A DNA stretch of 64,000 bases from Candidatus Halobonum tyrrellensis G22 (GCF_000495475.1 NZ_ASGZ01000013.1:101278-165277); one strand, 5' to 3'; positions 52,679-62,074 are shown, numbered from the stretch's first letter. The notes: generated from the sequence alone by a model not told the origin. Translations and numbers: made by a program.

Positions 52679-53827
52679 TCAGGTCTGCTGGGTCTGCTGT
52701 ACGGTCGGCTCGTACGTCGTTTCGGTCGTCCGCCCGGTGTCGGTCATCACGTTGTTGCCGCTCGCGCGGTCGAAGATGTGCATCTTCTCCTCGTCGAACG
52801 TGACGGCGATCCCGTCGCCCTCGGCGTAGTCGTAATCGCCCATCGCGCGCATGGTGAACTCGACGTCGTTCGACCGGAGGTAGAAGTAGTTGTCGTCGCC
52901 GACGGGTTCGTGCACGTCGAGTTCGGCCGATATCGCGTTGACCGACTCGGCGTCGGCGAAGCGGACGTGTTCGGGCCGGATGCCGAGCACGAGGTCGTCG
53001 GAGGTGGCCCGCTCGCGCACCCGTTCGGCGGTCTTCGGCGACACGTCGTACGAGAGCGCCTCGCCTTCGAGGGTGTCGCCGTGGAACTCCACGTCGAAGA
53101 AGTTCATCGACGGCGACCCGATGAAGTCGGCGACGAACAGGTTCGCGGGCTTGTTGAACACCTCGTCGGGCGTGCCGACCTGCTGGAGGTCGCCCGCGTC
53201 GAGGATCACCACGCGGTCGGACATGGTGAGTGCCTCCTCCTGGTCGTGGGTGACGTACACCGTCGTGGTGTCGAGGTCGTCTTGGATCCGCTGGAGCTCC
53301 GTCCGCATGTGCGCGCGGAGTTTGGCGTCGAGGTTACTCAGCGGCTCGTCCATCAGGAACACCTCGGGTTCGCGGACGATGGCGCGGCCGGTCGCCACCC
53401 GCTGCTGTTGGCCGCCGGAGAGCGACGCGGGCTTCTTCCCCAACTGGTCTTCGATGCCCATCATCTCCGCCGCCTCCTCCACCCGGTCGTCTATCTCGGC
53501 GTCCGAAAGATCGGAGGTGAGCTTCAGCCCGTACGACATGTTCTTCCGGACCGTCATGTGGGGGTACAGCGCGTAGTTCTGGAACACCATCGCCACGTTG
53601 CGGTCCTGGGCGGGGACGTCGTTGACCATCCGGTCGCCGATGCTGATCTCCCCGCCGGATATCTCCTCCAGTCCGGCGAGCATGCGCAACAGCGTCGACT
53701 TCCCCGACCCCGACGGGCCGACGACGGTGACGAACTCCCCGTCCTCGATCTCGAGGGAGAAGTCGTCTATCGCGACGATCTCCTCGTCGTACACCTTGCG
53801 TACGTGGTCGAATCGGACTTCGCTCAT
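52679..53827 (-). CDS. Sugar ABC transporter ATP-binding protein (MalK/UgpC type, XacJ-like)
   Basis: 382 residues. Walker A GPSGSGKS, signature LSGGQQQRVATGRAI, Walker B VFLMDEPLSNLD, switch His in VYVTHDQEEAL. Residues about 245-370 form the MalK-type OB/TOBE regulatory domain (DDLVLGIRPEHVRF). It energises the permease pair encoded on the opposite strand. Only one ATPase gene is present, so it may act as a homodimer, unlike the two (XacJ, XacK) of Haloferax. Confidence 0.94.
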   Translation of the reverse strand: MSEVRFDHVRKVYDEEIVAIDDFSLEIEDGEFVTVVGPSGSGKSTLLRMLAGLEEISGGEISIGDRMVNDVPAQDRNVAMVFQNYALYPHMTVRKNMSYGLKLTSDLSDAEIDDRVEEAAEMMGIEDQLGKKPASLSGGQQQRVATGRAIVREPEVFLMDEPLSNLDAKLRAHMRTELQRIQDDLDTTTVYVTHDQEEALTMSDRVVILDAGDLQQVGTPDEVFNKPANLFVADFIGSPSMNFFDVEFHGDTLEGEALSYDVSPKTAERVRERATSDDLVLGIRPEHVRFADAESVNAISAELDVHEPVGDDNYFYLRSNDVEFTMRAMGDYDYAEGDGIAVTFDEEKMHIFDRASGNNVMTDTGRTTETTYEPTVQQTQQT

Positions 53828-53853
53828 GATCTACTTTTAATACTGTGTAGTAA

Positions 53854-53865
53854 GATATATAACGA
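53854..53865 (-). promoter_or_regulatory. TATA box of the ABC ATPase gene
   Basis: TTATATATCTTA on the minus strand, 27-38 bp before the ATG at 53827. The adjoining TACTGTGTAGTA (53844-53855) is a short inverted repeat that might be an operator. Confidence 0.55.
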
Positions 53866-53969
53866 TTGTGTTCGGTTAGTTTCATCTTCCAGCCGCGGGG
53901 ACCGGCCGTCGCGAGCCGGCCCGTCGACGGGGACATGCTCCCTGTCCAACGTTAGTTATATCAATAGAA

Positions 53970-53980
53970 AAGATATTTGT
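53970..53980 (+). promoter_or_regulatory. TATA-type element AAGATATTTGT of the exported GH51 gene
   Basis: Begins 36 bp before the ATG at 54006 and is identical to the element before the xacE-like gene (43009-43019). Confidence 0.5.
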
Positions 53981-54005
53981 ACCGGGTCACCGACTACCGT
54001 GGCGC

Positions 54006-56900
54006 ATGGTGACAGACCGAAGCGACGAGCGGAGCGGTAGCGACGCGGCCGATCAGGGCGAACGGGACGGGGGACGGCTACCCCTCGCCCGGCGGGGGTT
54101 CCTCGCCGCCCAGTCGCTCGCGCTCGCGGGGGCGGCCGCGTCGGGGGGTGTGTCGGCGGCACCGCCGAGCGGCGACAGCGGGGTGGAGAACACGGTGGCC
54201 GTCTCGCCGGGCGACCGGACCGACCTCGCGGTGTCGGACCAACTGTTCGGCCGGTTGTGTGAACACTACGAGGAGGGGACCATCTACCCGGGGGTGTACT
54301 CCGAGCACGTCAAGAACAACTCCTTCTACCCCCGGTCGTGGTCGGAGGAGGACTACTTCGGCCCGAAGACGTTCTTCGACCCCGCGAGCATCCCCCGGCG
54401 GGAGGGCGTGCCGTTCCCGTGGGAACCCGTCGAGGGGTCGGGCGGGAGCGTCGGGTTCGAACTCGGCGAGGGCGGCGTCGCGGCGACCGAGACCACGGGG
54501 TTCCAGCGGGTGACGCTCGACGGCGGTCGCGGGGGGATCGGCCAGAAGGTCGTGTTGCCCGACTTCCGGACGCTGGGGTACGACCTCTCCGTCTCCGTCC
54601 GCGGGGCGGGCGTCGAGACGGTCACAGTGGCGCTCAAGCCGCTCCGCGAGCCCTCGGAGGACACGTTCGAGGTGGGCGAGACGCTCGCGACGGCGGACGT
54701 GGACGTGACCGGCGAGTGGGAGCGCGAGGAGGTGACGCTCGAACTCGACTCGGCGGCGGGCGACCCGTACGTCGCGGGGGCGATCGCCAACGTCGATACG
54801 CCGTACGGCGAGTACTACCTGGAGTTCACCGCCGGGGGGAGCGGCCACGTCGACCTCGACTGGGTGATGCTCGCCGCGGACGACGCGGTACGCGGCAAGT
54901 TCAACCCCTCGACGGTCGAGTTGATGCGCGACCAGGACGCGACGTGGCTGAAGTGGCCGGGCGGCAACTTCACCAGCCAGTACAACTGGCGCGACGGGGT
55001 CGGCCCGCTGGCGGAGCGCGAGTCGCGGTTCAACCACGCGTGGGGCGGGGTCGACCCCAACTACTTCGGCACCGACGAGTACCTCGAACTCTGCGAGGTG
55101 GCGGACCTCACTCCACACATCACCGTCGGCTGGTGGGACTACCCGCCCGCGTGGGCGTCCGAACGGCAGATCCTCCCGGCGGACGCCGCCGACTGGGTGG
55201 AGTACTGCAACGGCGAGGTCGGCGACGACACCGCCGACGAGGGGACCTACCAACTCGACTTCGTCGTCGGCGACCCCGAGACGGAACTCGGCGAGAGCGA
55301 CGACGACTTCTACGGTCGCCAGGAGCGGCTGGTCCAGTACGCCCACGCCGAACGCGACGCGGTGCTCGACCGCGACACGTGGATCAACTCGCTGCCCGAG
55401 GATGTCCGCGACGCGGTGACGGCCGACCCCATCGAGGTCGAAGACGGCACCGCCTCGGTCTCCGTCACCGTCACCGAGGGGGAGGAACTCACGCTGTCGC
55501 TCGTGGGCTACACGCTCCCCGACGGGGAGTTCTCGTTCGAGACGGCCGACGAGCAGACGGTGGTCGGGTCGTCGACGGCGACGCTCGGCGCGGGCGAGCA
55601 CACCCTCGAAATCGACGTGCCGCGGGCGTCGATGGCCGACCTCCGCGCGGAGCACGGCCACCCCGAGACGTACGACGTGGAGTACTGGGGCGTCGGCAAC
55701 GAGGTGTACGGACCCTGGCAGCGCGGCTCCACCGCCGACCCCGCCGAGTACGCCGCCGGGTCGGACGAGCGGATCGGGTTCGACGCGTACGCGGACGCGA
55801 TGCGGGAGGCCGACGACTCCATCACGGTGTACGCGTCGGGGATGGACCCGATGTACGAGGAGGCGAACCTGCCAGACCCCGACGAGTGGAACTCGACGCT
55901 GTTCGACCTGGCGGGCGACCGCCTCGACGGGCTGAACGTCCACCGGTACAACTGGGGGATCGAGAGCCAGGAGGAGCGCGACGCCTGGTACGAGGCGAAC
56001 GAGGCCGGCCCGGTGGAGTACAACGAGGTGTTGATCATGTTCCCCACGCAGTTCGGCGTGCTGATGGAGGAGTTGGGGACGGAGGCGCTCGACTACGGGC
56101 TCGACGACTTCGAGATAAACGTCAGCGAGTACGGCCTGTTCCCCACGGTCGACGCGGGCGCACCGTACCCCGGCCCGGAGACGATGCCCGGGGGGTCGTA
56201 CATCGCGGGGATGCTCAACGCGTTCATCAGACACAGCGAGTTCGTCCGCGCCGCCTCCCAGACGTGGGTGCCGGTCCGGATGTTCCCGCCGGCGTTCGTC
56301 GACTTCCCCTCCGACCCCAACCCGCTGGCGCCCGCGGGGGCGGTGTTCGGACTCTACTCGGAGATGTTCAGGGGCGACGCCGAGTGGCACGCGGTCGGCG
56401 TCGAGACGACCGGCGCCGGGCGGACTATCCCCGAGACCGGTCCCCGGATCCGCCGGATGGAGGACGTGCCGTACGTCGACGCCGCGGCGATGCGGGCGGC
56501 GGGCGACGGCGACCTCTGCGTGTTCGCCACCAACCGCAACCTCTGGGAGTCGTCGTCGGTCACCCTCTCGGTGGGCGACGAGTACGCCGGCGAGTCGGTC
56601 ATTGCCGTGCGGATGCGTACCACGTCCGACGAGCGGCCGCTGCCGCACCTGTTCGGCACGTCGTGGACGGAGCCGACCAACTACGAGACCGTCACCGAGG
56701 AACTGTCGGTCGGCGACGACGGGTCGGTGACGCTCGACCTCGACCCCGCGTCGGTCGCGCGCCTCTACGTCGGCGACGCGTCGGGCGCCGCCTACGACGT
56801 GACGGACGACGGCGTCTGGCACGGCCTCGACGCGCCCGTCGGGTCGGGCGGCGGTCGCGCGTCGCTCCGGTCGGACGGCCCCAGGGTCGGCGGGGAGTGA
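54006..56900 (+). CDS. Tat-exported GH51-type glycoside hydrolase with the 125-residue module inserted in its barrel
   Basis: 964 residues. Tat signal LARRGFLAAQSLALAGAAAS. A carbohydrate-binding-like beta domain (about 110-290) precedes the barrel: LKWPGGNFTSQYNWRDGVGP, acid/base Glu in YWGVGNEVYGPW, nucleophile Glu in INVSEYGLFPT. Residues 415-539 are the shared module, placed between WVEYCNGE and MADLRAEHGHPETY. In the cytoplasmic homologue (37020-39293) these blocks are joined by only a few residues (WVEYCNGSTDTEMGALRAEH). The enzyme should act outside the cell on arabinan-type polymers. The AAGATATTTGT promoter element links it to the pentonate genes. Confidence 0.86.
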   Translation: MVTDRSDERSGSDAADQGERDGGRLPLARRGFLAAQSLALAGAAASGGVSAAPPSGDSGVENTVAVSPGDRTDLAVSDQLFGRLCEHYEEGTIYPGVYSEHVKNNSFYPRSWSEEDYFGPKTFFDPASIPRREGVPFPWEPVEGSGGSVGFELGEGGVAATETTGFQRVTLDGGRGGIGQKVVLPDFRTLGYDLSVSVRGAGVETVTVALKPLREPSEDTFEVGETLATADVDVTGEWEREEVTLELDSAAGDPYVAGAIANVDTPYGEYYLEFTAGGSGHVDLDWVMLAADDAVRGKFNPSTVELMRDQDATWLKWPGGNFTSQYNWRDGVGPLAERESRFNHAWGGVDPNYFGTDEYLELCEVADLTPHITVGWWDYPPAWASERQILPADAADWVEYCNGEVGDDTADEGTYQLDFVVGDPETELGESDDDFYGRQERLVQYAHAERDAVLDRDTWINSLPEDVRDAVTADPIEVEDGTASVSVTVTEGEELTLSLVGYTLPDGEFSFETADEQTVVGSSTATLGAGEHTLEIDVPRASMADLRAEHGHPETYDVEYWGVGNEVYGPWQRGSTADPAEYAAGSDERIGFDAYADAMREADDSITVYASGMDPMYEEANLPDPDEWNSTLFDLAGDRLDGLNVHRYNWGIESQEERDAWYEANEAGPVEYNEVLIMFPTQFGVLMEELGTEALDYGLDDFEINVSEYGLFPTVDAGAPYPGPETMPGGSYIAGMLNAFIRHSEFVRAASQTWVPVRMFPPAFVDFPSDPNPLAPAGAVFGLYSEMFRGDAEWHAVGVETTGAGRTIPETGPRIRRMEDVPYVDAAAMRAAGDGDLCVFATNRNLWESSSVTLSVGDEYAGESVIAVRMRTTSDERPLPHLFGTSWTEPTNYETVTEELSVGDDGSVTLDLDPASVARLYVGDASGAAYDVTDDGVWHGLDAPVGSGGGRASLRSDGPRVGGE
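55248..55622 (+). other. Shared 125-residue module, copy 3 (inserted in the GH51 barrel)
   Basis: Codes residues 415-539, from YQLDFVVGDP to LEIDVP. Blocks: LGESDDDFYGRQERLVQY, RDTWINSLPEDVRD, DPIEVEDGTASVSV, LSLVGYTLPDGEFSFETAD, EHTLEIDVP. Same length as the other two copies with no gaps. About 82 of 125 positions match copy 1 by eye. Confidence 0.8.
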
Positions 56901-57008
56901 GACGGGCGTTCCGGAGTCGCGGACGCGACGCGCACAGCGGCCGGGAGAGACGGTCAGCCCGCGTGTCCGCTCGTCGACCGAATCGACGGTGGATGAACAC
57001 GTCGAACT

Positions 57009-57020
57009 ATCATAACATTT
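57009..57020 (+). promoter_or_regulatory. AT-rich promoter of the Dpp-type operon
   Basis: ATCATAACATTT lies 28-39 bp before the ATG at 57048 and is the only AT-rich run in the gap. Confidence 0.45.
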
Positions 57021-57047
57021 TTCATCCCGAATATGCTACCGTGTGGT

Positions 57048-58898
57048 ATGCCATCGCCCAGTAAAGGCAGCGATAGCGGCGCGCGTCGCAGGTTTCTCTC
57101 CCGCCGAGGGCTGATCCGGTCGGGGATGGCCGGGGCGGCCGGCGGGTCGATGCTCCTCGCCGGCTGTTCCGGCGACGGTGGGGGCGGTGACGGCGGGTCG
57201 ACGGACGACACCGCCGGCGACGGATCGGCCGACACCACGACCGGCGGCGGCGAACCCGTCGTCGACTCGTTCGTCGAACCGATCACGGTGAACCCGACGA
57301 ACTACCAGTACAACCACCTCAACCTCACGACGCCGTTCTCGCACGCGATGCAGAGCGACCAGCTCCAGCGCTACTTCATCGACAGCGAGGAGTTCGAGTC
57401 GTACGCGGTGTCGGTCGAGGAGTTCGGCGAGGGGAGCGCGGTGCTGAAGGTGCGCGACGGGCTGACGTGGCACAACGGCGACCCCGGCGACCCCGTCGAC
57501 GCGGACGACCTGTACACCAAGCTCGTCACCGACGACATCGTGAGCGACTCGCTGTCGACGCTGTGGACCGATATCGAACGGACGGGCGACCGTTCGGTGG
57601 AACTCACGCTCGACGGCAACGTCAACCGGGACCTGTTCCGCGACGCACTCAACTACTACTGGCTGGAGACGCCCTACCGCATGTACCGCGACTACGTCGA
57701 GCGGTGGGAGGACGCCTCCAGCGAGGACACCCTCGCGAGCCTCCGCGAGGAGCTCCGGAACGACGCGTTCGAGGAGCCGAAGGGGAACGGCCCGTTCCAG
57801 TTCGAGGAGGTGACGGCCAACCGCCTCCGGATGAGCAAGTACGAACACCACCCGGACGCGGACAACATCAACTGGGAGTACTGGGACCTCGAACGCGTCT
57901 CGACCAACACGTCGAGCGTCCTACTGGGGATGGAAGTCGACGGCATCCGGAACTACACCGCCCCCGAGTCGGTCCGCAACGACAGACCCGACGCGCTCCA
58001 GGTGGCGTTTCTGCCCGCCCAGTGGGGCCACTCGCTGCCGTTCAACATGGACGACCCCGACTTCGGCAACATCCGGGTCCGACAGGCCATCGCGGAGTTC
58101 ATCGACCGCGAGGCGTGTGCGACCAACTACGGCACGTTCGCCGCGCCCGTCGAGGCGCCCAGCGGGCTGGTCGGCAACATCGACGGCCAGAACGAGCCCA
58201 CCGACCGGTGGACCAACAAGGTGTCCGACGAGATGGCCCAACAGCTCCACCGCTACCGCGACCCCGAGCGCGGCCGGCGGCTGCTCCGCGAGGAGGGGTA
58301 CACCAAGGAAGACGGCCAGTGGCTGCGCCCCGACGGCTCGCGGCTGTCGATGCCGATCAAGGTGCCCGCGGGCTACACCGACTGGCACCCCGTCTACCAG
58401 ACGATCGTCTCGAACCTCAAAGAGGAGGGGATCCAGTCGCGGATGGTCACCATCGAGGCGACCGCCTACTGGTCGAACCACTACCTCGCGGGCAACTTCC
58501 AGGCGGCGTCGACGGGGTGGACGCTCCAGCGGACCAGCCCCTACTACGTGTTCGACATGTACTACAACATCGACGCCTCGTTCATGAACTTCGAGCCGTC
58601 GACGCTGGAGGTGCCGCCGGTGGGCGAACCCGACGGCGAACTCCAGTCGGTCGACGTCGAGAGCCTGATGAGCGATCTGCTGGTCTCGTCGGGGGAGGAG
58701 AACACCGACCTCACCGACCAGTTGGCGTGGATCACCAACCAGTCGATCCCGATGCTCCCGATCCAGGAGATCAACGACCAGGTGTGGTTCACGACCGACG
58801 ACTGGAACGTCCCGGCGCCCGACGACCCGCGCTATCAGTCGAAGTGGCCGCTGTGGTGGTTCCCCCGGAACGGGAATCTCACGGCCAAGACGGCCTGA
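57048..58898 (+). CDS. ABC transporter substrate-binding lipoprotein, SBP_bac_5 (Dpp/Opp) family
   Basis: 616 residues from the ATG at 57048 (another ATG at 57033 would add five). Tat lipoprotein signal: two Arg pairs (ARRRFLSRRGLIRSGMAGAA), then lipobox LAGC and a Gly/Asp-rich spacer. The mature part is a family 5 solute-binding protein: LKVRDGLTWHNGDP, NGPFQFEEVTANRLRMSKYE, FGNIRVRQAIAEFIDREA. Such systems carry peptides, but haloarchaeal and thermophile members also import oligosaccharides. The location right after an exported arabinan-type hydrolase favours arabino-oligosaccharides. Confidence 0.9.
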   Translation: MPSPSKGSDSGARRRFLSRRGLIRSGMAGAAGGSMLLAGCSGDGGGGDGGSTDDTAGDGSADTTTGGGEPVVDSFVEPITVNPTNYQYNHLNLTTPFSHAMQSDQLQRYFIDSEEFESYAVSVEEFGEGSAVLKVRDGLTWHNGDPGDPVDADDLYTKLVTDDIVSDSLSTLWTDIERTGDRSVELTLDGNVNRDLFRDALNYYWLETPYRMYRDYVERWEDASSEDTLASLREELRNDAFEEPKGNGPFQFEEVTANRLRMSKYEHHPDADNINWEYWDLERVSTNTSSVLLGMEVDGIRNYTAPESVRNDRPDALQVAFLPAQWGHSLPFNMDDPDFGNIRVRQAIAEFIDREACATNYGTFAAPVEAPSGLVGNIDGQNEPTDRWTNKVSDEMAQQLHRYRDPERGRRLLREEGYTKEDGQWLRPDGSRLSMPIKVPAGYTDWHPVYQTIVSNLKEEGIQSRMVTIEATAYWSNHYLAGNFQAASTGWTLQRTSPYYVFDMYYNIDASFMNFEPSTLEVPPVGEPDGELQSVDVESLMSDLLVSSGEENTDLTDQLAWITNQSIPMLPIQEINDQVWFTTDDWNVPAPDDPRYQSKWPLWWFPRNGNLTAKTA

Positions 58899-58988
58899 TC
58901 CGGCGGGTTCGGATCACGCCCGACGCCGCCGTCCGAGAAGGGACAACGAAACAACTATGCCGCGATACGATTGTAAACTCAACGATAG

Positions 58989-59999
58989 ATGTACGCATTG
59001 AAACGAGTAGGACAGGCCGCGGTTACCTTGCTATCCGTGATCACCATCACGTTCGCGCTCATCCGGGCGCTCCCGGGCGGGCCGGGCGACGCCATCAGGG
59101 CACAGGTGATGCAGAGCGGCGGGTCGAGCAACGTCGACATGACCCAACTCAACGCGCTCGTCGAGTCGTACACCAACGTCGACCCCTCGACGCCGCTGTA
59201 CGTCCAGTACTGGGACTACGTGACGAGCATCCTGCAGGGCGACCTCGGCCAGTCGATCTGGTACGGACGGCCGGTCAGCGAGATCATCGTCCAGGCGCTC
59301 CCGTGGACCGTACTCCTCCTCACCATCGCCATCCTCCTGACGTTCGCGATCGGCATCGTCCTCGGGGCGGCCATGGCGTACGCCGAGGGGACCGACTTCG
59401 ACGTCGGGTCGACGGTGGTGTCGATGCTGTTGAACTCGGTGCCCTACTACATCGCGGCGATCCTACTGGTGTACTTCCTGTCGATCCAGTTCGGCGTCTT
59501 CCCCCAGTCGGGGAACGTCTCGTCGGGGCTGGAGCCGTCGTTGTCGCTGTCGTACGTCGGCGACGTGTTGTACCACGCCGTGCTCCCGGTCGCGTCGCTG
59601 GTGATCACGGGGTTCGGCGGGACGGCGATCACGATGCGCGGCAACGCGATCCAGGAGATCGGCGAGGACTACATCCGCGTGGCGCACCTCCGCGGCGTCC
59701 CCGGACGGCGGATCGCGGTCCGGTACGTCGGGCGGAACGCGATCCTCCCGATGTACACCCAGTTCATGATCTCGGTCGGATTCATGTTCGGGGGGTCGGT
59801 CATCCTCGAACAGATCTTCGCGTACCCAGGGCTGGGCTACTACCTGCTGGAGGCGATCAGCACGCGCGACTACCCGCTGATGATGGGCGGCTTCCTCGTC
59901 ATCGCGGTGGCGGTGATGATCTGTGTGCTCATCGCCGACCTGACGTACAGTCGGATCGACCCCCGGATCAGCGACGACGACGCGAGGGAGGCGTACTAG
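58989..59999 (+). CDS. Dpp/Opp-type ABC permease (DppB-like)
   Basis: 336 residues. The N-terminal segment MYALKRVGQAAVTLLSVITI and IRALPGGPGDAIRAQ are DppB hallmarks. The later EAA-like loop is EIGEDYIRVAHLRGVPGRRI. Six helices. The stop codon is directly followed by the ATG of the DppC gene. It starts 90 bp after the binding protein gene. Confidence 0.93.
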   Translation: MYALKRVGQAAVTLLSVITITFALIRALPGGPGDAIRAQVMQSGGSSNVDMTQLNALVESYTNVDPSTPLYVQYWDYVTSILQGDLGQSIWYGRPVSEIIVQALPWTVLLLTIAILLTFAIGIVLGAAMAYAEGTDFDVGSTVVSMLLNSVPYYIAAILLVYFLSIQFGVFPQSGNVSSGLEPSLSLSYVGDVLYHAVLPVASLVITGFGGTAITMRGNAIQEIGEDYIRVAHLRGVPGRRIAVRYVGRNAILPMYTQFMISVGFMFGGSVILEQIFAYPGLGYYLLEAISTRDYPLMMGGFLVIAVAVMICVLIADLTYSRIDPRISDDDAREAY

Positions 60000-61010
60000 A
60001 TGTCCGAACGGAGTTCGACGTTCGGTCCCGCCGACGAGTCGGCCGCCGACGGGTCGGCGACCCAGTGGGAGGTGTACCGCGAGTGGTTCGACATCGCGGT
60101 GCTCACCCCGATGCGGGTCGCGTGGAGCGACTGGCGGACGCGGCTCGGGTCGCTGATCGTCCTGTTCTACCTGGTGTTGGCCGCGGTGGCGTGGGTGTCG
60201 GCCACAGACTGGGGCCCCACCATCGTCGCCACGCCCAGTTCCGGGCAGGGTCCCCGGCTGACCGGCGCGTTCCAGGACATGGCGTACCCGCTGGGGACGA
60301 ACAACCTCGGCGAGAGCATCCTCTCGGCCATCGTCCACGCGACGCCGGCGATGATCCAGCTGATCGTGGCCGGAGCGGTGTTCTCGACGGTGCTGGCGAC
60401 GCTGATCGGCGTCGTCTCGGGGTACAAGGGCGGCGCGGTCGACCGGGTGCTCACCACGGTCACCGACATCGCGATGACGCTTCCCGGCCTGCCGTTGATC
60501 ATCCTGCTGGCGGCGATCCTCGAACCGCGCAACCCGGCCGTGATCGGGATCATCCTCACGATCAACGCGTGGGCGGGGCTGGCGCGGGCGATCCGCTCGC
60601 AGGTGCTGTCGCTCCGGGACGACTCGTACGTCGAGGCGTCGCGGGTGATGGGCGCGCCCGTCTCGCGCATCCTGAAAGACGACATCGTCCCCAACGTGAT
60701 GCCGTTCGTGCTGATCAACTTCGTCAACTCCGCCCGCGGGGTGATCTTCGGGTCGGTCGCGCTGTACTTCCTCGGCATCCTGCCGTCGTCGAACCCCAAC
60801 TGGGGGATCATGCTCAACAGCGCGTACACCAGCGGCGCCATCTACTCGCTCGACGTGCTCCACTGGCTGTTGATCCCGATGTTCGCGATCATCCTGCTGT
60901 CGTTCGGCCTCGTGCTGTTCGCACAGGGGACCGAGAAACTGTTCAACCCGCGCATCCGTGCGCGCCACGCCGAGTCCATCGAGGACGACACCGCACCCTA
61001 CCAGGAGTAA
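60000..61010 (+). CDS. Dpp/Opp-type ABC permease (DppC-like)
   Basis: 336 residues. An acidic N-terminal tail, then DppC features: YPLGTNNLGESILSAIVH (the GTD-x-x-G-R-D region, here altered), and the EAA loop LRDDSYVEASRVMGAPVSRI. Its ATG abuts the DppB stop with no gap. It forms the channel with the DppB-like protein. Confidence 0.93.
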   Translation: MSERSSTFGPADESAADGSATQWEVYREWFDIAVLTPMRVAWSDWRTRLGSLIVLFYLVLAAVAWVSATDWGPTIVATPSSGQGPRLTGAFQDMAYPLGTNNLGESILSAIVHATPAMIQLIVAGAVFSTVLATLIGVVSGYKGGAVDRVLTTVTDIAMTLPGLPLIILLAAILEPRNPAVIGIILTINAWAGLARAIRSQVLSLRDDSYVEASRVMGAPVSRILKDDIVPNVMPFVLINFVNSARGVIFGSVALYFLGILPSSNPNWGIMLNSAYTSGAIYSLDVLHWLLIPMFAIILLSFGLVLFAQGTEKLFNPRIRARHAESIEDDTAPYQE

Positions 61011-61012
61011 CC

Positions 61013-62074
61013 ATGACGACGATGCAACCCACAGACGTCTCGACCGTCGAGGACCCGATCTTCGAGGTGCGTAACACCTCCGTGTCGTTCGACATGGCGC
61101 GGGGCGAATCGAACGTGCTCGACTCGGTGAGCATGGACGTCCGCCGCGGGGAGGTGCTCGGCGTCGTCGGCGAGAGCGGGTCGGGCAAGTCGATGTTCGC
61201 CTCCGCGCTGCTCGACGCGGTGGTCGACCCGGGGATGGTCACCGGCGACATCACCTTCCACCCCGAGTCGGGCGAACCGGTCGAGATCCTCGGCCTGCCC
61301 GAAGACGAGATCAAACGCATCCGCTGGGAGCAGATCGCGATGGTGTTCCAGGGCGCGATGTCGTCGTTCAACCCGACGATGACGGTCGGCGCCCACTTCG
61401 AGGAGACGCTGTCGGTCCACGACCGCCCGGTCGAGGCGGGGATGGACCGCGCGCGCGACCTGCTGTCGGAACTGTACCTCGAACCCGCGCAGGTACTCGG
61501 CTCGTACCCGCACGAACTGTCGGGCGGGATGAAACAGCGCGCGCTCATCGCGTTGGCACTCGTGCTCGACCCGGAGGTGCTGGTGATGGACGAGCCGACG
61601 GCCGCCCTCGACCTGCTGATGCAGCGGAACATCATCGAACTGATCAAACAGATCGCCGCCGAACGCGACCTCACCATCGTGTTCATCACCCACGACCTCC
61701 CGCTGGTGGCGAACCTGGCCGACAGGCTCGCGGTGCTGTACGCGTTCGAGTTCGTCGAGGTCGGCCCGGCGTACGAGGTGTTGACCGGCGCGAAACACCC
61801 CTACACCCGGGCACTGTTGAACTCGACACCCAACCTCGACACCCCGCGCGAGGAGATGCAGCCCATCGCGGGGGCGGCGCCCGACCCGGTGTCGGTGCCC
61901 GACGGCTGTTCGTACCACCCGCGGTGTCCGCTCGCGGACGAGCGGTGCGTCGAGGAGGACCCTCCGCTCGACGCCGACGACCCGGCGGACGACCACGCGG
62001 CGGCGTGTCACTACGTGGAGCGGGTGCGAGAGGAGATCCCCCTCACGCTCCAGGAGGTGCGGCGTCATGAGTAG
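61013..62074 (+). CDS. Dpp/Opp-type ABC ATP-binding protein (DppD-like)
   Basis: 353 residues. Walker A GVVGESGSGKSMFASAL, signature LSGGMKQRALIALAL, Walker B VLVMDEPTAALD, switch His in FITHDLPLVA. The C-terminal Opp domain has HPYTRALLNSTPNL and the Cys cluster CSYHPRCPLADERC, which in related ATPases binds an Fe-S cluster. It begins 2 bp after the DppC gene and overlaps the next ATPase gene by 8 bp. Confidence 0.94.
   Translation: MTTMQPTDVSTVEDPIFEVRNTSVSFDMARGESNVLDSVSMDVRRGEVLGVVGESGSGKSMFASALLDAVVDPGMVTGDITFHPESGEPVEILGLPEDEIKRIRWEQIAMVFQGAMSSFNPTMTVGAHFEETLSVHDRPVEAGMDRARDLLSELYLEPAQVLGSYPHELSGGMKQRALIALALVLDPEVLVMDEPTAALDLLMQRNIIELIKQIAAERDLTIVFITHDLPLVANLADRLAVLYAFEFVEVGPAYEVLTGAKHPYTRALLNSTPNLDTPREEMQPIAGAAPDPVSVPDGCSYHPRCPLADERCVEEDPPLDADDPADDHAAACHYVERVREEIPLTLQEVRRHE

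Noticed and set aside
55248..55622. Intein within the GH51 enzyme
   Set aside because: The insert has no Cys/Ser at its first position, no terminal His-Asn, no endonuclease motif and only 125 residues. Copies also occur at protein ends, which inteins cannot do.
57467..62074. A 1,535-codon open frame across the Dpp operon
   Set aside because: Its first two-thirds read Arg/Pro/Gly-rich in the wrong frame over the binding-protein and permease genes. Only the last 353 codons (61013-62074) are the real DppD-like gene.
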